Positions 53,659-62,854 of a DNA stretch of 64,000 nucleotides are shown piece by piece. Under the pieces are notes generated by a model. The model made no database searches. It was given only the letters and a program-made list of their open reading frames with translations, and was not told the origin of the DNA. The stretch lies in contig JALCNW010000001.1 in the NCBI GenBank assembly GCA_022649305.1, forward strand, positions 1 to 64,000. The letters run 5' to 3'. The DNA comes from Enterobacter sp. (lineage in GTDB: Bacteria > Pseudomonadota > Gammaproteobacteria > Enterobacterales > Enterobacteriaceae). Position 1 is the first letter of the stretch; each line of letters starts with the position of its first letter. The translations under genes were made by a program, and so were the position numbers.

Positions 53659-55278
53659 ATGTACACTCTGAACAACCCGATTCTGACCGGATTTAACCCG
53701 GACCCTTCGATGTGCCGTCAGGGCGAAGATTACTACATCGCTACGTCCACCTTTGAGTGGTTTCCGGGCGTGCGCATTTATCACTCCCGCGATTTGAAAA
53801 ACTGGTCGCTGGTGAGTACGCCGCTGGATCGGGTATCGATGTTGGATATGAAAGGCAATCCGGACTCTGGCGGTATCTGGGCACCGTGCCTGAGCTTCGC
53901 TGACGGGCAGTTCTGGCTGCTCTACACCGACGTCAAAATTGTCGATTCGCCGTGGAAAAATGGCCGCAACTTTTTAGTGACCGCACCGTCAATTGAAGGC
54001 CCGTGGAGCGAGCCGATTCCGATGGGCAATGGCGGGTTCGATCCGTCGCTGTTCCACGACGATGATGGCCGCAAATATTATATTTATCGTCCGTGGGGAC
54101 CGCGGCACCACAGCAATCCGCACAATACCATCGTCATGCAGGAGTACTTCCCGCAGACGCAGCGGCTCTCGCCGGAACGTAAAACCCTCTTTACCGGTAC
54201 GCCGCTGTGCTACACCGAAGGGGCGCATATTTATCGCAAAGACGGCTGGTACTATATGCTGGTGGCGGAGGGCGGCACCAGCTATGAACACGCTGTGGTC
54301 GTGCTGCGGGCAAAAACGCTGGAAGGCCCATATGAACTGCACCCTGACGTGACGATGATGACCAGCTGGCATCTGCCTGAAAATCCACTGCAAAAGAGCG
54401 GGCATGGGTCATTGCTGGAAACGCACACCGGCGAATGGTACATGGCGTATCTCACCAGCCGCCCGCAGCGTTTGCCCGGTATTCCACTACTTGCCTCCGG
54501 CGGGCGTGGCTACTGCTCGTTAGGACGCGAAACCGGCATTGCGCGCATCATCTGGCGCGACGGATGGCCCTATGTTGAAGGCGGCAAGCATGCGCAGTTG
54601 ACCGTACCGTGCCCGCAAATGACGCAGAGTCTTACCGTCCCGCAACCCAACTGGCGTGACGACTTTAACGCCGACACGCTCGACCCTGAACTCCAGACGT
54701 TGCGCATTCCTTTTTACAGCACTCTCGGCTCCCTGAGCGCGCGGCCCGGTTTTTTGCGCCTGCACGGCAACGATTCGCTCAACTCGACGTTTACGCAGTC
54801 TACCGTGGCGCGGCGCTGGCAACATTTTGCCTTCCGCGCGGAGACGCGTATGGAGTTTGCTCCGCAACACTTCCAGCAGAGCGCGGGGATAACCTGCTAC
54901 TACAACACTAAAAACTGGAGTTACTGTTTTGTTGATTACGAGGAAGGACAGGGGCGAACGCTAAAGGTGATCCAGCTAGACCATAACGTTCCGTCGTGGC
55001 CGCTTCACGAGCAGCCCATTCCCGTTCCGGATGATGCACAAAGCGTGTGGCTTCGCGTGGATGTCGATCGACTGGCCTATCGCTACAGCTACTCGTTTGA
55101 TGGTGAGCACTGGCAAACTGTGCCTGTCACTTACGAGGCGTGGAAATTGTCAGATGATTATATTGGCGGGCGCGGGTTCTTTACCGGGGCGTTTGTGGGC
55201 CTTCACTGCGAGGACATCAGCGGTGACGGCTGCTACGCTGATTTTGATTACTTCAGCTACGAGCCGGTAGAAGAGTAA
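53659..55278 (+). CDS. yagH: GH43 beta-xylosidase YagH
   Basis: 539 residues (E. coli YagH about 536). The GH43 five-blade propeller (~1-310) shows the catalytic base Asp in TGFNPDPSM, the central Asp region GGFDPSLF and the acid Glu in CYTEGAHIY; a C-terminal beta-sandwich (~330-539) completes it. It releases xylose from imported xylosides in the cytoplasm. The gene is coupled to yagG (12-base gap) and convergent with yagI. Confidence 0.94.
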   Translation: MYTLNNPILTGFNPDPSMCRQGEDYYIATSTFEWFPGVRIYHSRDLKNWSLVSTPLDRVSMLDMKGNPDSGGIWAPCLSFADGQFWLLYTDVKIVDSPWKNGRNFLVTAPSIEGPWSEPIPMGNGGFDPSLFHDDDGRKYYIYRPWGPRHHSNPHNTIVMQEYFPQTQRLSPERKTLFTGTPLCYTEGAHIYRKDGWYYMLVAEGGTSYEHAVVVLRAKTLEGPYELHPDVTMMTSWHLPENPLQKSGHGSLLETHTGEWYMAYLTSRPQRLPGIPLLASGGRGYCSLGRETGIARIIWRDGWPYVEGGKHAQLTVPCPQMTQSLTVPQPNWRDDFNADTLDPELQTLRIPFYSTLGSLSARPGFLRLHGNDSLNSTFTQSTVARRWQHFAFRAETRMEFAPQHFQQSAGITCYYNTKNWSYCFVDYEEGQGRTLKVIQLDHNVPSWPLHEQPIPVPDDAQSVWLRVDVDRLAYRYSYSFDGEHWQTVPVTYEAWKLSDDYIGGRGFFTGAFVGLHCEDISGDGCYADFDYFSYEPVEE

Positions 55279-55282
55279 CGCC

Positions 55283-56041
55283 TCAGGCCGGGTAGCCCAG
55301 CGCTCTTGAGAGCTGAAGCCCGGCCTCTTCCAGTTGTAGCCGAAAACGAGTCAGTTCGTCATCGTCCACACGGGAGGTGAGCGTTGACAGGCTTAGGGCG
55401 GCAATGACACGAGATTCATGATTCCACACCGGCACTGACACGCAGCGCACGCCTTGCTCGTTCTCTTCGCTATCTAGCGCGTACCCTTGCGCGCGCGTTT
55501 GCGTCAGCGCAGCCAGCAGATCCTGGCGTGAGGTAATGGTCGCGGGAGTGAACGTGGTGTACTGATACCCCTCAAGCAGCGGGTTTAATTCTGCGTCATC
55601 CAGCCAGGCGATCAGCACCTTACCGATGGCGGTAGCATGCACCGGCAGACGGCGGCCAATGCGTGAATAGGCAATCGCGGCGAGCTTCCCTTCGATCTTC
55701 TCGATGTAAACGCCTTCCCGTCCGTCAAGAATACCCAGATGGGTGGTTTGCCCGGTATCGCGGGATAGCGCGGTCAGCCAGCTTTTGGCCTTCTGGCGAA
55801 TGTCTATCGAGCCCACCACAAAATGGCCGCGTTCGACCAGCTTCATGCCGAGGCGATATTTGCCGTTTTCTGGGTTCTGATCGATATAGCCGTGAAGCTG
55901 TAGCGTTTTGAGGAGTGAATGGAGGGTACTTTTACTCAGCCCCATCAGTTTGCTGATGTCGGTGATCTTAAGCTCCGTGGCCTGCTCGTTAAACAGGTCC
56001 AGGATCTGCAATGCACGTTCAACAGACTGAATGATAGGCAT
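55283..56041 (-). CDS. yagI: IclR-family repressor YagI (XynR)
   Basis: 252 residues: N-terminal winged helix (LKITDISKLMGLSKSTLHSLLKTL) and C-terminal effector domain (~75-250). E. coli XynR represses the xylonate genes and responds to xylonate. Its likely operator is at 48982. It is transcribed toward yagH with only four bases between the stops, and its own start lies close to the repeat downstream of argI. Confidence 0.93.
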   Translation of the reverse strand: MPIIQSVERALQILDLFNEQATELKITDISKLMGLSKSTLHSLLKTLQLHGYIDQNPENGKYRLGMKLVERGHFVVGSIDIRQKAKSWLTALSRDTGQTTHLGILDGREGVYIEKIEGKLAAIAYSRIGRRLPVHATAIGKVLIAWLDDAELNPLLEGYQYTTFTPATITSRQDLLAALTQTRAQGYALDSEENEQGVRCVSVPVWNHESRVIAALSLSTLTSRVDDDELTRFRLQLEEAGLQLSRALGYPA

Positions 56042-56115
56042 AATGGCGGTTTGTCCACGCTGAAGTTAAGGCGAAAACGTACCCTTTTTACGCTGAAAAA
56101 TCAATCGACTGCTTC

Positions 56116-56150
56116 GCCCTCTCTGTGTAAGAGAGGGCCGAGGTGAGGGC
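56116..56150. repeat. GC-rich palindromic repeat, copy 8 (divergent)
   Basis: GCCCTCTC-TGTGTAA-GAGAGGGC then CGAGGTGAGGGC, directly after the argI stop. The core is shorter and more diverged than other copies. It may terminate argI before yagI. Confidence 0.7.
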
Positions 56151-56154
56151 AGAT

Positions 56155-57159
56155 TTACTCCCCGAGCGTCGCCACCATGACCGCTTTAATCGTATGCATC
56201 CGGTTTTCTGCCTGGTCAAACACAATGCTCGCCGCGGACTCAAACACCTTATCCGTCACTTCCATTCCACCGTGCAGGCCGAATGCTTTCGCCATTTGCT
56301 TGCTGAGCGCGGTTTGATCGTCGTGGAACGCGGGCAGACAGTGCAGGAACTTCACGTCCGGATTGCCGGTCAGCGCCATCATCTGGCCGTTGACCTGATA
56401 ATCGCGCAGCAGCGCAATACGCTCCTCCCATTTCTCCTTTGGCTCGCCCATCGACACCCACACGTCGGTATAGATGAAGTCCGCGCCTTTCACGCCCGCT
56501 GCGATATCTTCGGTCAGGGTGATCTTCCCGCCGTTCTGAAGCGCCAGCGCGCTGCACTCCGCGACCAGACTCTCCTCCGGCCAGCAGGCTTTTGGAGCCA
56601 CCAGACGCAGATCTAACCCGACCAGCGCCGCCGCTTCGAGCATGGAGTTGCCCATGTTATTACGCGCATCGCCTGCATAGACCAGCGTCATCTCTGTAAA
56701 CGATTTGCCCGGCAGATGTTCCTGCATGGTCAGCAGATCCGCCAGCAGTTGAGTCGGGTGGAACTCGTTAGTCAGCCCGTTCCAGACCGGCACGCCCGCG
56801 TATTCCGCCAGCGTTTCGACCACTTCCTGACCGTGGCCACGATACTGAATGCCGTCGTACATGCGCCCGAGCACGCGCGCGGTGTCCTTAATTGACTCTT
56901 TATGCCCAATCTGGCTGCCGCTTGGCCCGAGATAAGTGACGCGAGCGCCCTGGTCAAATGCGGCAACTTCGAAAGAGCATCGTGTACGGGTCGAGTCTTT
57001 TTCGAAGATGAGCGCGATATTTTTGCCAGTAAGCGTTTGTACTTCCTTACCATTTTTCTTATCCGCTTTGAGTTTGGCGGCAAGGGACAGCAGAGCGTTG
57101 ACTTGTGCAGGGGTAAAGTCGAGCAGTTTCAGGAAGTGTTTTTTATACAGTTCAGACAT
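56155..57159 (-). CDS. argI: Ornithine carbamoyltransferase (biosynthetic)
   Basis: 334 residues from [16 protein letters not shown], preceded by GAGGA. It makes citrulline from ornithine and carbamoyl phosphate. Motifs [23 protein letters not shown] and [10 protein letters not shown] are intact. Two perfectly placed ARG boxes and its position beside rraB mark it as the anabolic enzyme, in contrast to arcB. The six extra residues in the ORF track lie upstream of the ribosome-binding site. Confidence 0.96.
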   Translation of the reverse strand: MSELYKKHFLKLLDFTPAQVNALLSLAAKLKADKKNGKEVQTLTGKNIALIFEKDSTRTRCSFEVAAFDQGARVTYLGPSGSQIGHKESIKDTARVLGRMYDGIQYRGHGQEVVETLAEYAGVPVWNGLTNEFHPTQLLADLLTMQEHLPGKSFTEMTLVYAGDARNNMGNSMLEAAALVGLDLRLVAPKACWPEESLVAECSALALQNGGKITLTEDIAAGVKGADFIYTDVWVSMGEPKEKWEERIALLRDYQVNGQMMALTGNPDVKFLHCLPAFHDDQTALSKQMAKAFGLHGGMEVTDKVFESAASIVFDQAENRMHTIKAVMVATLGE

Positions 57160-57186
57160 TTTATCCTCACATGGCAAAGGCCACTT

Positions 57187-57225
57187 ATTGAATTAAAATT
57201 CACTTTATATGTATGAATATTCATT
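57187..57225 (-). promoter_or_regulatory. Tandem ARG boxes of argI
   Basis: Box 1 has the perfect core TGAAT-TAAA-ATTCA (57189-57202); box 2 has TGTAT-GAAT-ATTCA (57210-57223). The 18-base boxes are separated by 3 bases, the standard spacing for an ArgR hexamer. Confidence 0.92.
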
Positions 57226-57324
57226 TGCAACCCTGTTTCATAAATCTTTCTTACATTAGGTGGAGGCAAACACATCCGTGTGTGAAAATAGAAGTATCTG
57301 CCGAACTTTAAAGAGGAACGAGCC

Positions 57325-57750
57325 ATGGCAAACCCAGAACTGCTGGAAGAGCAACGCGAAGAGACGCGCCTGATCATTGAAGAGCTGCTGGATGACGGTA
57401 GCGATCCTGACGCGCTGTACACCATCGAGCACCATTTCTCTGCGGATGACTTTGAATCGCTGGAAAAGCTGGCGGTAGAAGCGTTCAAGATGGGTTACGA
57501 AGTGACCGAGCCGGAAGAGCTGGAAGTGGAAGAGGGCGAAACCGTCATCTGCTGCGACATCCTGAGCGAAGGCGCGCTGAAGGCTGAGCTTATCGACACG
57601 CAGGTTGAACAGCTGATGGATCTGGCCGAGAAGTTTGAAGTGGAATACGACGGTTGGGGCACCTACTTCGAAGATCCGAACGGTGAAGACGGCGACGACG
57701 AAGAAGATGAAGATATCGTCGACGAAGATGACGACGGCGTGCGTCACTAA
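57325..57750 (+). CDS. rraB: RNase E activity regulator RraB
   Basis: 141 residues (E. coli YjgD, 138). A small acidic protein that binds the C-terminal half of RNase E and changes which messages it degrades. The C-terminus is almost entirely Asp/Glu ([15 protein letters not shown]). The start follows AGAGGAACGAGCC. It is divergent from argI, as in E. coli. Confidence 0.96.
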   Translation: MANPELLEEQREETRLIIEELLDDGSDPDALYTIEHHFSADDFESLEKLAVEAFKMGYEVTEPEELEVEEGETVICCDILSEGALKAELIDTQVEQLMDLAEKFEVEYDGWGTYFEDPNGEDGDDEEDEDIVDEDDDGVRH

Positions 57751-57759
57751 GCGTTTCAG

Positions 57760-57784
57760 GCGGTGGCGCTTGCCACCGCTTTTT
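57760..57784 (+). terminator. rraB terminator
   Basis: GCGGTGGC-GCTT-GCCACCGC followed by TTTTT, ten bases after the stop and just before miaE. Confidence 0.93.
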
Positions 57785-57796
57785 CAAGGCTGAAAA

Positions 57797-58555
57797 ATGG
57801 ACTACCCGCAGATACTCGCCCCTGTTCTTTCCTTCCTCCAGTGTCCGACCCCGCAAGCGTGGATTGATAAAGCCCGAGATCCGGCAAACCTGCCGCTATT
57901 GCTCACCGACCACATGGTGTGCGAGCTCAAGGCTGCACAGACCGCGCTGCTGCTGGTGCGTAAATACGTCGCCGATAAACGCGGTGCCGACGCGCTGCTC
58001 GAATGGCTAAAACCTTACGAGTCTTTCACCTTCCGTGACGGCCCGGAACCTGATTTCGTCGCCCTGCACCGACAAATTGGCAAAAGCGTGATGCCAAAAA
58101 CCGACGATCCGTGGGGCCAGGCGCTTATCGACAGCATGGTGATGCTGATTAAAGAAGAGCTGCACCATTTCTGGCAGGTGCGTGAGGTCATGCTGACGCG
58201 CCAGATCCCGTACGTCAAAATCACCGCCAGCCGCTACGCCAAAGGCATGTTGAAAGAAGTGCGTACCCACGAACCGCTGACGCTTATCGACAAGCTGATT
58301 TGCGGCGCGTATATCGAAGCCCGCTCCTGCGAGCGTTTCGCCGCGCTGGCCCCGTTCCTCGACGATGATTTGCAGAAATTCTATCTCTCGCTGTTACGCT
58401 CGGAAGCGCGGCATTATCAGGACTATCTGACACTTGCCCAACAGGTAAGCGACAACGATATCTCTTCCCGTATACAGCTTTTTGGCGAAATTGAAGCCAC
58501 ACTTATCTCAACGCCGGATAACGAGTTTCGCTTTCATAGCGGCGTGCCGATGTAA
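57797..58555 (+). CDS. miaE: tRNA-(ms2io6A37) hydroxylase
   Basis: 252 residues. A diiron oxygenase that hydroxylates the isopentenyl side chain of ms2i6A at tRNA position 37. Ferritin-like iron ligands appear in EELHHFWQV and SEARHYQDY, with further Glu in EARSCERF. It is present in Salmonella and many Enterobacter but absent from E. coli. The rraB terminator directly precedes its start (ATG 57797), so its promoter must lie in or upstream of that short gap. Confidence 0.94.
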   Translation: MDYPQILAPVLSFLQCPTPQAWIDKARDPANLPLLLTDHMVCELKAAQTALLLVRKYVADKRGADALLEWLKPYESFTFRDGPEPDFVALHRQIGKSVMPKTDDPWGQALIDSMVMLIKEELHHFWQVREVMLTRQIPYVKITASRYAKGMLKEVRTHEPLTLIDKLICGAYIEARSCERFAALAPFLDDDLQKFYLSLLRSEARHYQDYLTLAQQVSDNDISSRIQLFGEIEATLISTPDNEFRFHSGVPM

Positions 58556-58582
58556 CCTGTGATTGCAAAAGGATGCGAGACG

Positions 58583-59314
58583 ATGAAAAGAGCCTGGAAA
58601 CCGATTGTTATTGTTGCCGTACTGGCCGCCGCCGTAGCGTGCTGGGTCTATTACGACAAACAAAGAATGCAGCAGACGCCTGAACATCAGCTCGACACCA
58701 CGCTCAACAGCATGCCGGCCTGGCAGGTGTTGAAAGAGCAAGACCCCGCATTTCAACAACGTATCCGCGCCCAGATCCTCGACATGCAGAAAGAGGGTAA
58801 TTCCGAACAGCAGATTATCGACGTGATCCAGCCGCAGATTTTGCATCTACAGATGTCGCGCCTGCAAACCGCGCCAGATGCGAACGTGGTGGATTATATG
58901 CGCGCCAACATGGAGCAGACCGCCGCCATCCAGAAGGTGAGCGACGACGCCTGTTTTCGCTTTCTGTATCCTGACGTAAGGGGCGGCATCAACCCGATGC
59001 GCGTGCTGGATAAGACGATGATGCAGCGCCGGATGCAGGCCGACGCCGACATGATGCGCGCCGCCTACGGCAATAACAAACACACCGTGACGGCGCAGGA
59101 GCGCGAGAATGCCATCGCCGACGTGCGCCCGATTATGAAGGAGTTGGCTGCGAAGTATGGCGATGACATCCAGTTGCTACAGGCCCCCAACAAGGCAGCA
59201 GGCAAAGAGAAGGTGTCGTGCGATATGGTGCAGGCGATGTGGGCCAAGGTGCTGACGCTACCCGAACAACGCGCCGCCGGGGTGATTCGGCTCGCGGTTT
59301 CTGAGCTGGAATAG
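58583..59314 (+). CDS. Membrane-anchored protein of unknown function
   Basis: 243 residues from ATG 58583 (the ORF track's GTG at 58559 nearly touches the miaE stop). One N-terminal membrane helix (PIVIVAVLAAAVACWVYY) is followed by a helix-rich periplasmic part with a lone Cys near MEQTAAIQKVSDDACF and a second at EKVSCDMVQ, which may form a disulfide. I do not recognise the family. It shares a transcription unit with miaE by position, and is the last gene before leuX. Confidence 0.7.
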   Translation: MKRAWKPIVIVAVLAAAVACWVYYDKQRMQQTPEHQLDTTLNSMPAWQVLKEQDPAFQQRIRAQILDMQKEGNSEQQIIDVIQPQILHLQMSRLQTAPDANVVDYMRANMEQTAAIQKVSDDACFRFLYPDVRGGINPMRVLDKTMMQRRMQADADMMRAAYGNNKHTVTAQERENAIADVRPIMKELAAKYGDDIQLLQAPNKAAGKEKVSCDMVQAMWAKVLTLPEQRAAGVIRLAVSELE

Positions 59315-59420
59315 CCATAGCGCTGATTTTTTCGACACTTAGCACAGGTTTAACGCGCTGCCCCTTGCAAGGCGGCGCGCGACAGGTATAATTCACAACG
59401 TTTTCCGCATACCCTTCAGT

Positions 59421-59505
59421 GCCGAAGTGGCGAAATCGGTAGACGCAGTTGATTCAAAATCAACCGTAGAAATACGTGCCGGTTCGAGTCCGGCCTTCGG
59501 CACCA
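59421..59505 (+). tRNA. leuX: tRNA-Leu(CAA)
   Basis: An 85-base class II tRNA. The anticodon stem GTTGA/TCAAC encloses TTCAAAA, giving CAA; the long variable arm, the TTCGAGTC T-loop and encoded CCA are present. The sequence appears identical to E. coli leuX. Its 3' end is a favoured integration site for P4-like elements, and an integrase gene follows here. Confidence 0.98.
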
Positions 59506-59518
59506 TAAGTATGTAAAT

Positions 59519-59542
59519 AGACCTCAACTGAGGTCTTTTTTT
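59519..59542 (+). terminator. leuX terminator
   Basis: AGACCTCA-AC-TGAGGTCT followed by seven T residues, 13 bases after the tRNA. It lies on the island side of the junction. Confidence 0.92.
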
Positions 59543-59691
59543 ATGTCTAAAATCCAGCATTTACCTACCTTTCTCGCTATATTAACTCTCTCAAGGTCAA
59601 CCGACTTCAACGTACATCTACCAACACATGTTGGTACAGATGATGGTATTTCCGGTTCGATAATGCTTGTACCAACAGGGAGGGGATAAGC

Positions 59692-60957
59692 ATGGCTCTA
59701 ACAGATATCAAAGTCAGAACAGCCAAGCCAACGGATAAGCAATACAAGCTGACCGATGGCAACGGTATGCATCTTCTCGTCCACCCAAATGGTTCAAGAT
59801 ATTGGCGTCTGCAGTACCGCTTTGGAGGAAAGCAAAAGATGCTGGCTTTAGGTGTTTATCCTGAAGTGTCTCTTGCAGATGCCAGAGCTCGTCGTGATGA
59901 TGCTCGTAAGCTTTTGGCAAATGGCATCGATCCGGGAGACAAAAAGAAAAATGATAAGGTTGAACAGGAAGAAGCGCGCACTTTTGAGGAGCTTGCTGTT
60001 GAGTGGCACGCCACAAATAAAAAGTGGTCGGAAGAACATAGCCGACGAGTGTTAAAAAGCCTAGAGGACAACCTCTTTCCAGCCATAGGTAAGCGTAATA
60101 TTGCCGAACTAAAAACGCGGGATCTTTTAGTACCCATCAAAGCTGTTGAGCTATCTGGGCGACTTGAAGTGGCTTCTAGGCTACAACAGCGCACCACGGC
60201 AATAATGCGTTATGCCGTCCAGAGCGGTTTGCTTGACTACAATCCCGCACAGGAAATGGTTGGTGCTGTTGCTTCAAGTAACAGGCAGCATAGAGCAGCT
60301 CTTGAACTGAAACGTATCCCCGAGCTTCTTCAACGCATTGGCAGCTATTCCGGTAGGCCTTTAACTCGCCTTGCCGTCGAGCTAACCCTCCTCGTCTTTA
60401 TTCGTTCCAGTGAACTGCGTTTTGCTCGTTGGTCCGAGATCGATTTTGAAACTTCTATGTGGACGATTCCAGCCGAGCGAGAAGCTATCGAAGGAGTAAA
60501 GCACTCGCAGCGTGGCTCGAAAATGCGTACGCCTCATTTGGTACCGCTTTCCCGACAGGCATTAAATATCTTGGAGCAGATAAAGACGTTCAGTGGAGAT
60601 CATGAACTGATATTTATTGGCGATCATAATCCTCGCAAACCGATGAGTGAAAACACGGTGAACAAATCTTTGCGAGTGATGGGATATGACACACAGGTTG
60701 AAGTGTGCGGTCACGGTTTCAGGACCATGGCGTGTAGTTCGTTGATTGAGTCAGGGTTATGGTCGCGGGATGCGGTAGAACGACAGATGAGCCATATGGA
60801 GCGTAACTCTGTGCGTGCGGCGTATATTCATAAAGCCGAGCATCTGGATGAGCGCAGGCTAATGCTGCAGTGGTGGGCAGATTATCTGGATGCTAATCGG
60901 GAGAAGGTAATCTCGCCTTTTGAATATGCAAAGATTAAAAACCCCTTACCATCATGA
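59692..60957 (+). CDS. P4-family tyrosine recombinase (integrase)
   Basis: 421 residues. An N-terminal DUF4102/arm-binding domain (ALTDIKVRTAKPTDKQYKL) is followed by the catalytic domain, with the first Arg in IRSSELRFARW, the HxxR motif in GHGFRTMACSS and the nucleophile Tyr in AAYIHKAEH. All catalytic residues are there, so it should be active. It lies 187 bases from leuX in the same direction, the usual arrangement for an island inserted in the tRNA 3' end. The other attachment site is outside the window. Confidence 0.96.
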   Translation: MALTDIKVRTAKPTDKQYKLTDGNGMHLLVHPNGSRYWRLQYRFGGKQKMLALGVYPEVSLADARARRDDARKLLANGIDPGDKKKNDKVEQEEARTFEELAVEWHATNKKWSEEHSRRVLKSLEDNLFPAIGKRNIAELKTRDLLVPIKAVELSGRLEVASRLQQRTTAIMRYAVQSGLLDYNPAQEMVGAVASSNRQHRAALELKRIPELLQRIGSYSGRPLTRLAVELTLLVFIRSSELRFARWSEIDFETSMWTIPAEREAIEGVKHSQRGSKMRTPHLVPLSRQALNILEQIKTFSGDHELIFIGDHNPRKPMSENTVNKSLRVMGYDTQVEVCGHGFRTMACSSLIESGLWSRDAVERQMSHMERNSVRAAYIHKAEHLDERRLMLQWWADYLDANREKVISPFEYAKIKNPLPS

Positions 60958-61000
60958 ATGGTAGTAATTATAAGGTTATTTCACAAACATATAAAACAAT

Positions 61001-61027
61001 GGAGACCTGAGTTAATATCAGGTCTCC
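61001..61027. terminator. Bidirectional terminator between integrase and zorE
   Basis: GGAGACCTGA-GTTAATA-TCAGGTCTCC, a ten-pair stem between two convergent genes, with GTTTTTAT beyond on the plus side and TTGTTTTATA on the minus side. Confidence 0.8.
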
Positions 61028-61043
61028 GACATGTTTTTATCAG

Positions 61044-62135
61044 CTAAAATATAACCCCTGATTGTATCTCTTTTACTAGTTCACCAACGGTGAATATTTC
61101 CCAACCTTCTACTTGTACTTCAGTTAAGTTAATTGCAATTTTTAATGTTGGCCATGCTGCTTCAACGGTTGCAATAATCTCATGCGCGGAGTTCTGCAAA
61201 TCCAATCCTGGTACCGGAGGTTGGTATCCTTTGTGCTGCATAATATGAATGTCACCGTGAACAGATGGGTCAGTGAGTTCATAAATGTCTTTCCAGGAGT
61301 CAGCCTTTAGTAATCCCTGTTGAGAACGCAAGCGTTGAATAATTGCCATCTCAGCTTGAGTGACAAATATTCCTTCATGAAAAGGTTGTTTACGATGGCA
61401 ATCTTTACAAAGAACATGGAGGTTTTCTGCTGAGTTATCGTATTTAACACCATTTCTATGATGAACATCGCAGAGATGGCGTGAGGAGCTTAAATCAACA
61501 CAGCAATCATTACATTTATAACTTGCTTGTTCACGAACAGATCGAGAAATATCTTTCCAATTATCTACATAGCCACTATTTGCTTTATCATGAATACCTT
61601 TTGGCATATGACGGAAGCAGGTACTGTAGTGGGAGAAAAAATTATTTAAGGAGAACGATTTAAATATTACTCTCTTTTGTATCTTATCAATACTACCTTT
61701 ATAATTGAGTCGTTCAAGGCAATTCATGCAAACTCTCAAGTCAGCATCTTGACTGCGGCCTAAACCATCGTCAATTTCAAATAAACCATCAACACGGTTT
61801 GTTGCATGGTAGCGTTCAAAACGATTTTTCTGTCGCATCTCGTCAAGAGTTCGACACCATGCGATGTGAAATCTCTTCCCTTTTTCACCATCCTCAATGG
61901 CCGCATCATAGCGTCCCGTGTGATCTCTGATATATAAAAGGACTTGACGTCCCTGGTAGGAAATTAAGCCACTACCAGGATCAAGATCGGCAATACTAAC
62001 TTCTTTACCAGCAGATAATTCAATATCAATAGGGTCGAAGACGACAGGTGCTTCAGCAAGGGAGAATTTAGCACCAGAAGGAAGCATTTTGTTTCCTAGC
62101 GCAATTAACTCAGAAAAATCAATGGTTAACTTCAT
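61044..62135 (-). CDS. zorE: Zorya type II effector ZorE (HNH endonuclease)
   Basis: 363 residues. An HNH nuclease core is visible at ~215-265: CNDCCVDL, HLCDVHHRNG, NLHVLCKDCHRKQPF, with two zinc-holding CxxC pairs. The N-terminal ~200 residues are unfamiliar and likely contact the motor complex or DNA. In type II Zorya, ZorE is the DNA-damaging effector driven by ZorAB. It begins five bases after zorB. Codons are AT-richer than in the backbone. Confidence 0.87.
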   Translation of the reverse strand: MKLTIDFSELIALGNKMLPSGAKFSLAEAPVVFDPIDIELSAGKEVSIADLDPGSGLISYQGRQVLLYIRDHTGRYDAAIEDGEKGKRFHIAWCRTLDEMRQKNRFERYHATNRVDGLFEIDDGLGRSQDADLRVCMNCLERLNYKGSIDKIQKRVIFKSFSLNNFFSHYSTCFRHMPKGIHDKANSGYVDNWKDISRSVREQASYKCNDCCVDLSSSRHLCDVHHRNGVKYDNSAENLHVLCKDCHRKQPFHEGIFVTQAEMAIIQRLRSQQGLLKADSWKDIYELTDPSVHGDIHIMQHKGYQPPVPGLDLQNSAHEIIATVEAAWPTLKIAINLTEVQVEGWEIFTVGELVKEIQSGVIF

Positions 62136-62140
62136 TATGA

Positions 62141-62848
62141 CTATTCCTGAATAATACGGCGAATTTGCAACTCTGCATTTGTAATAACTTTAAATGTAAC
62201 CCGTCGTGAGCGGTTTGGATCTTCTTTTCCCGCAGGACTAAGAATAGGATGCGAAGATGAGTATCCCACCGCAGCAAATTTACTTTTGACCCATTTTTGG
62301 TGAGTTTCTGATTCTTTTAAACTGTATACGTATTGTAAGACTGCACGAGTTCTTCCTTGAGATAATTCCATATTATTAAAATAGGCCACATCTTGGTTAG
62401 CAGCGCCCGTCCAGTCAGTACTGGTATGCCCTTCTATACGGACTTCAGTGATATGTTGCTTATACTGGTCTAACACCCTCAAATAACGAGGAAAAAAATC
62501 GTTAAGAATTTCCTTAAACTTTGGTTTTAATTCTGAACTACCCAATCCAAAAAGAACATCCGGCGATTTAAATCTTACCTCAAGGGTTTGCTTATCTATT
62601 TCAGCATCCCAGGATGATAGATCTTTAGAAAACTCAATTTCCAAAGCATTATAAAGTTGTTGCTGAGCTTGCTCATAGGCAACAGCAACTTCTTTTATTT
62701 TTTCTTTTTCAATACGCACATAATGCATGTAAGCAATAGAAATAAACATAAATACCATCATCAGACCTGCCATCAGGTCTGACATGGAAACCCAGTGTTC
62801 GTTGTCCTGGGTGCTTTTTGGGGCTTGTTTACCAATAATCTTATCCAT
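62141..62848 (-). CDS. zorB: Zorya motor subunit ZorB (MotB/OmpA-like)
   Basis: 235 residues. One N-terminal membrane helix (SMSDLMAGLMMVFMFISIAY) carries the conserved Asp24, the ion-coupling residue of MotB-type stators. The C-terminal OmpA-like domain has the peptidoglycan-binding signature VRIEGHTSTDW and LSQGRTRAVL...NRSRRVTF. ZorB dimers anchor the ZorA pentamer to the cell wall. It lies between zorA and zorE with 5-6-base gaps. Confidence 0.92.
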   Translation of the reverse strand: MDKIIGKQAPKSTQDNEHWVSMSDLMAGLMMVFMFISIAYMHYVRIEKEKIKEVAVAYEQAQQQLYNALEIEFSKDLSSWDAEIDKQTLEVRFKSPDVLFGLGSSELKPKFKEILNDFFPRYLRVLDQYKQHITEVRIEGHTSTDWTGAANQDVAYFNNMELSQGRTRAVLQYVYSLKESETHQKWVKSKFAAVGYSSSHPILSPAGKEDPNRSRRVTFKVITNAELQIRRIIQE

Positions 62849-62854
62849 TAACTG

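Noticed and set aside
59543-59691. Possible att repeat between leuX and the integrase
   Set aside because: No second copy of the leuX 3' end is visible here; the right attachment site should lie beyond the window.
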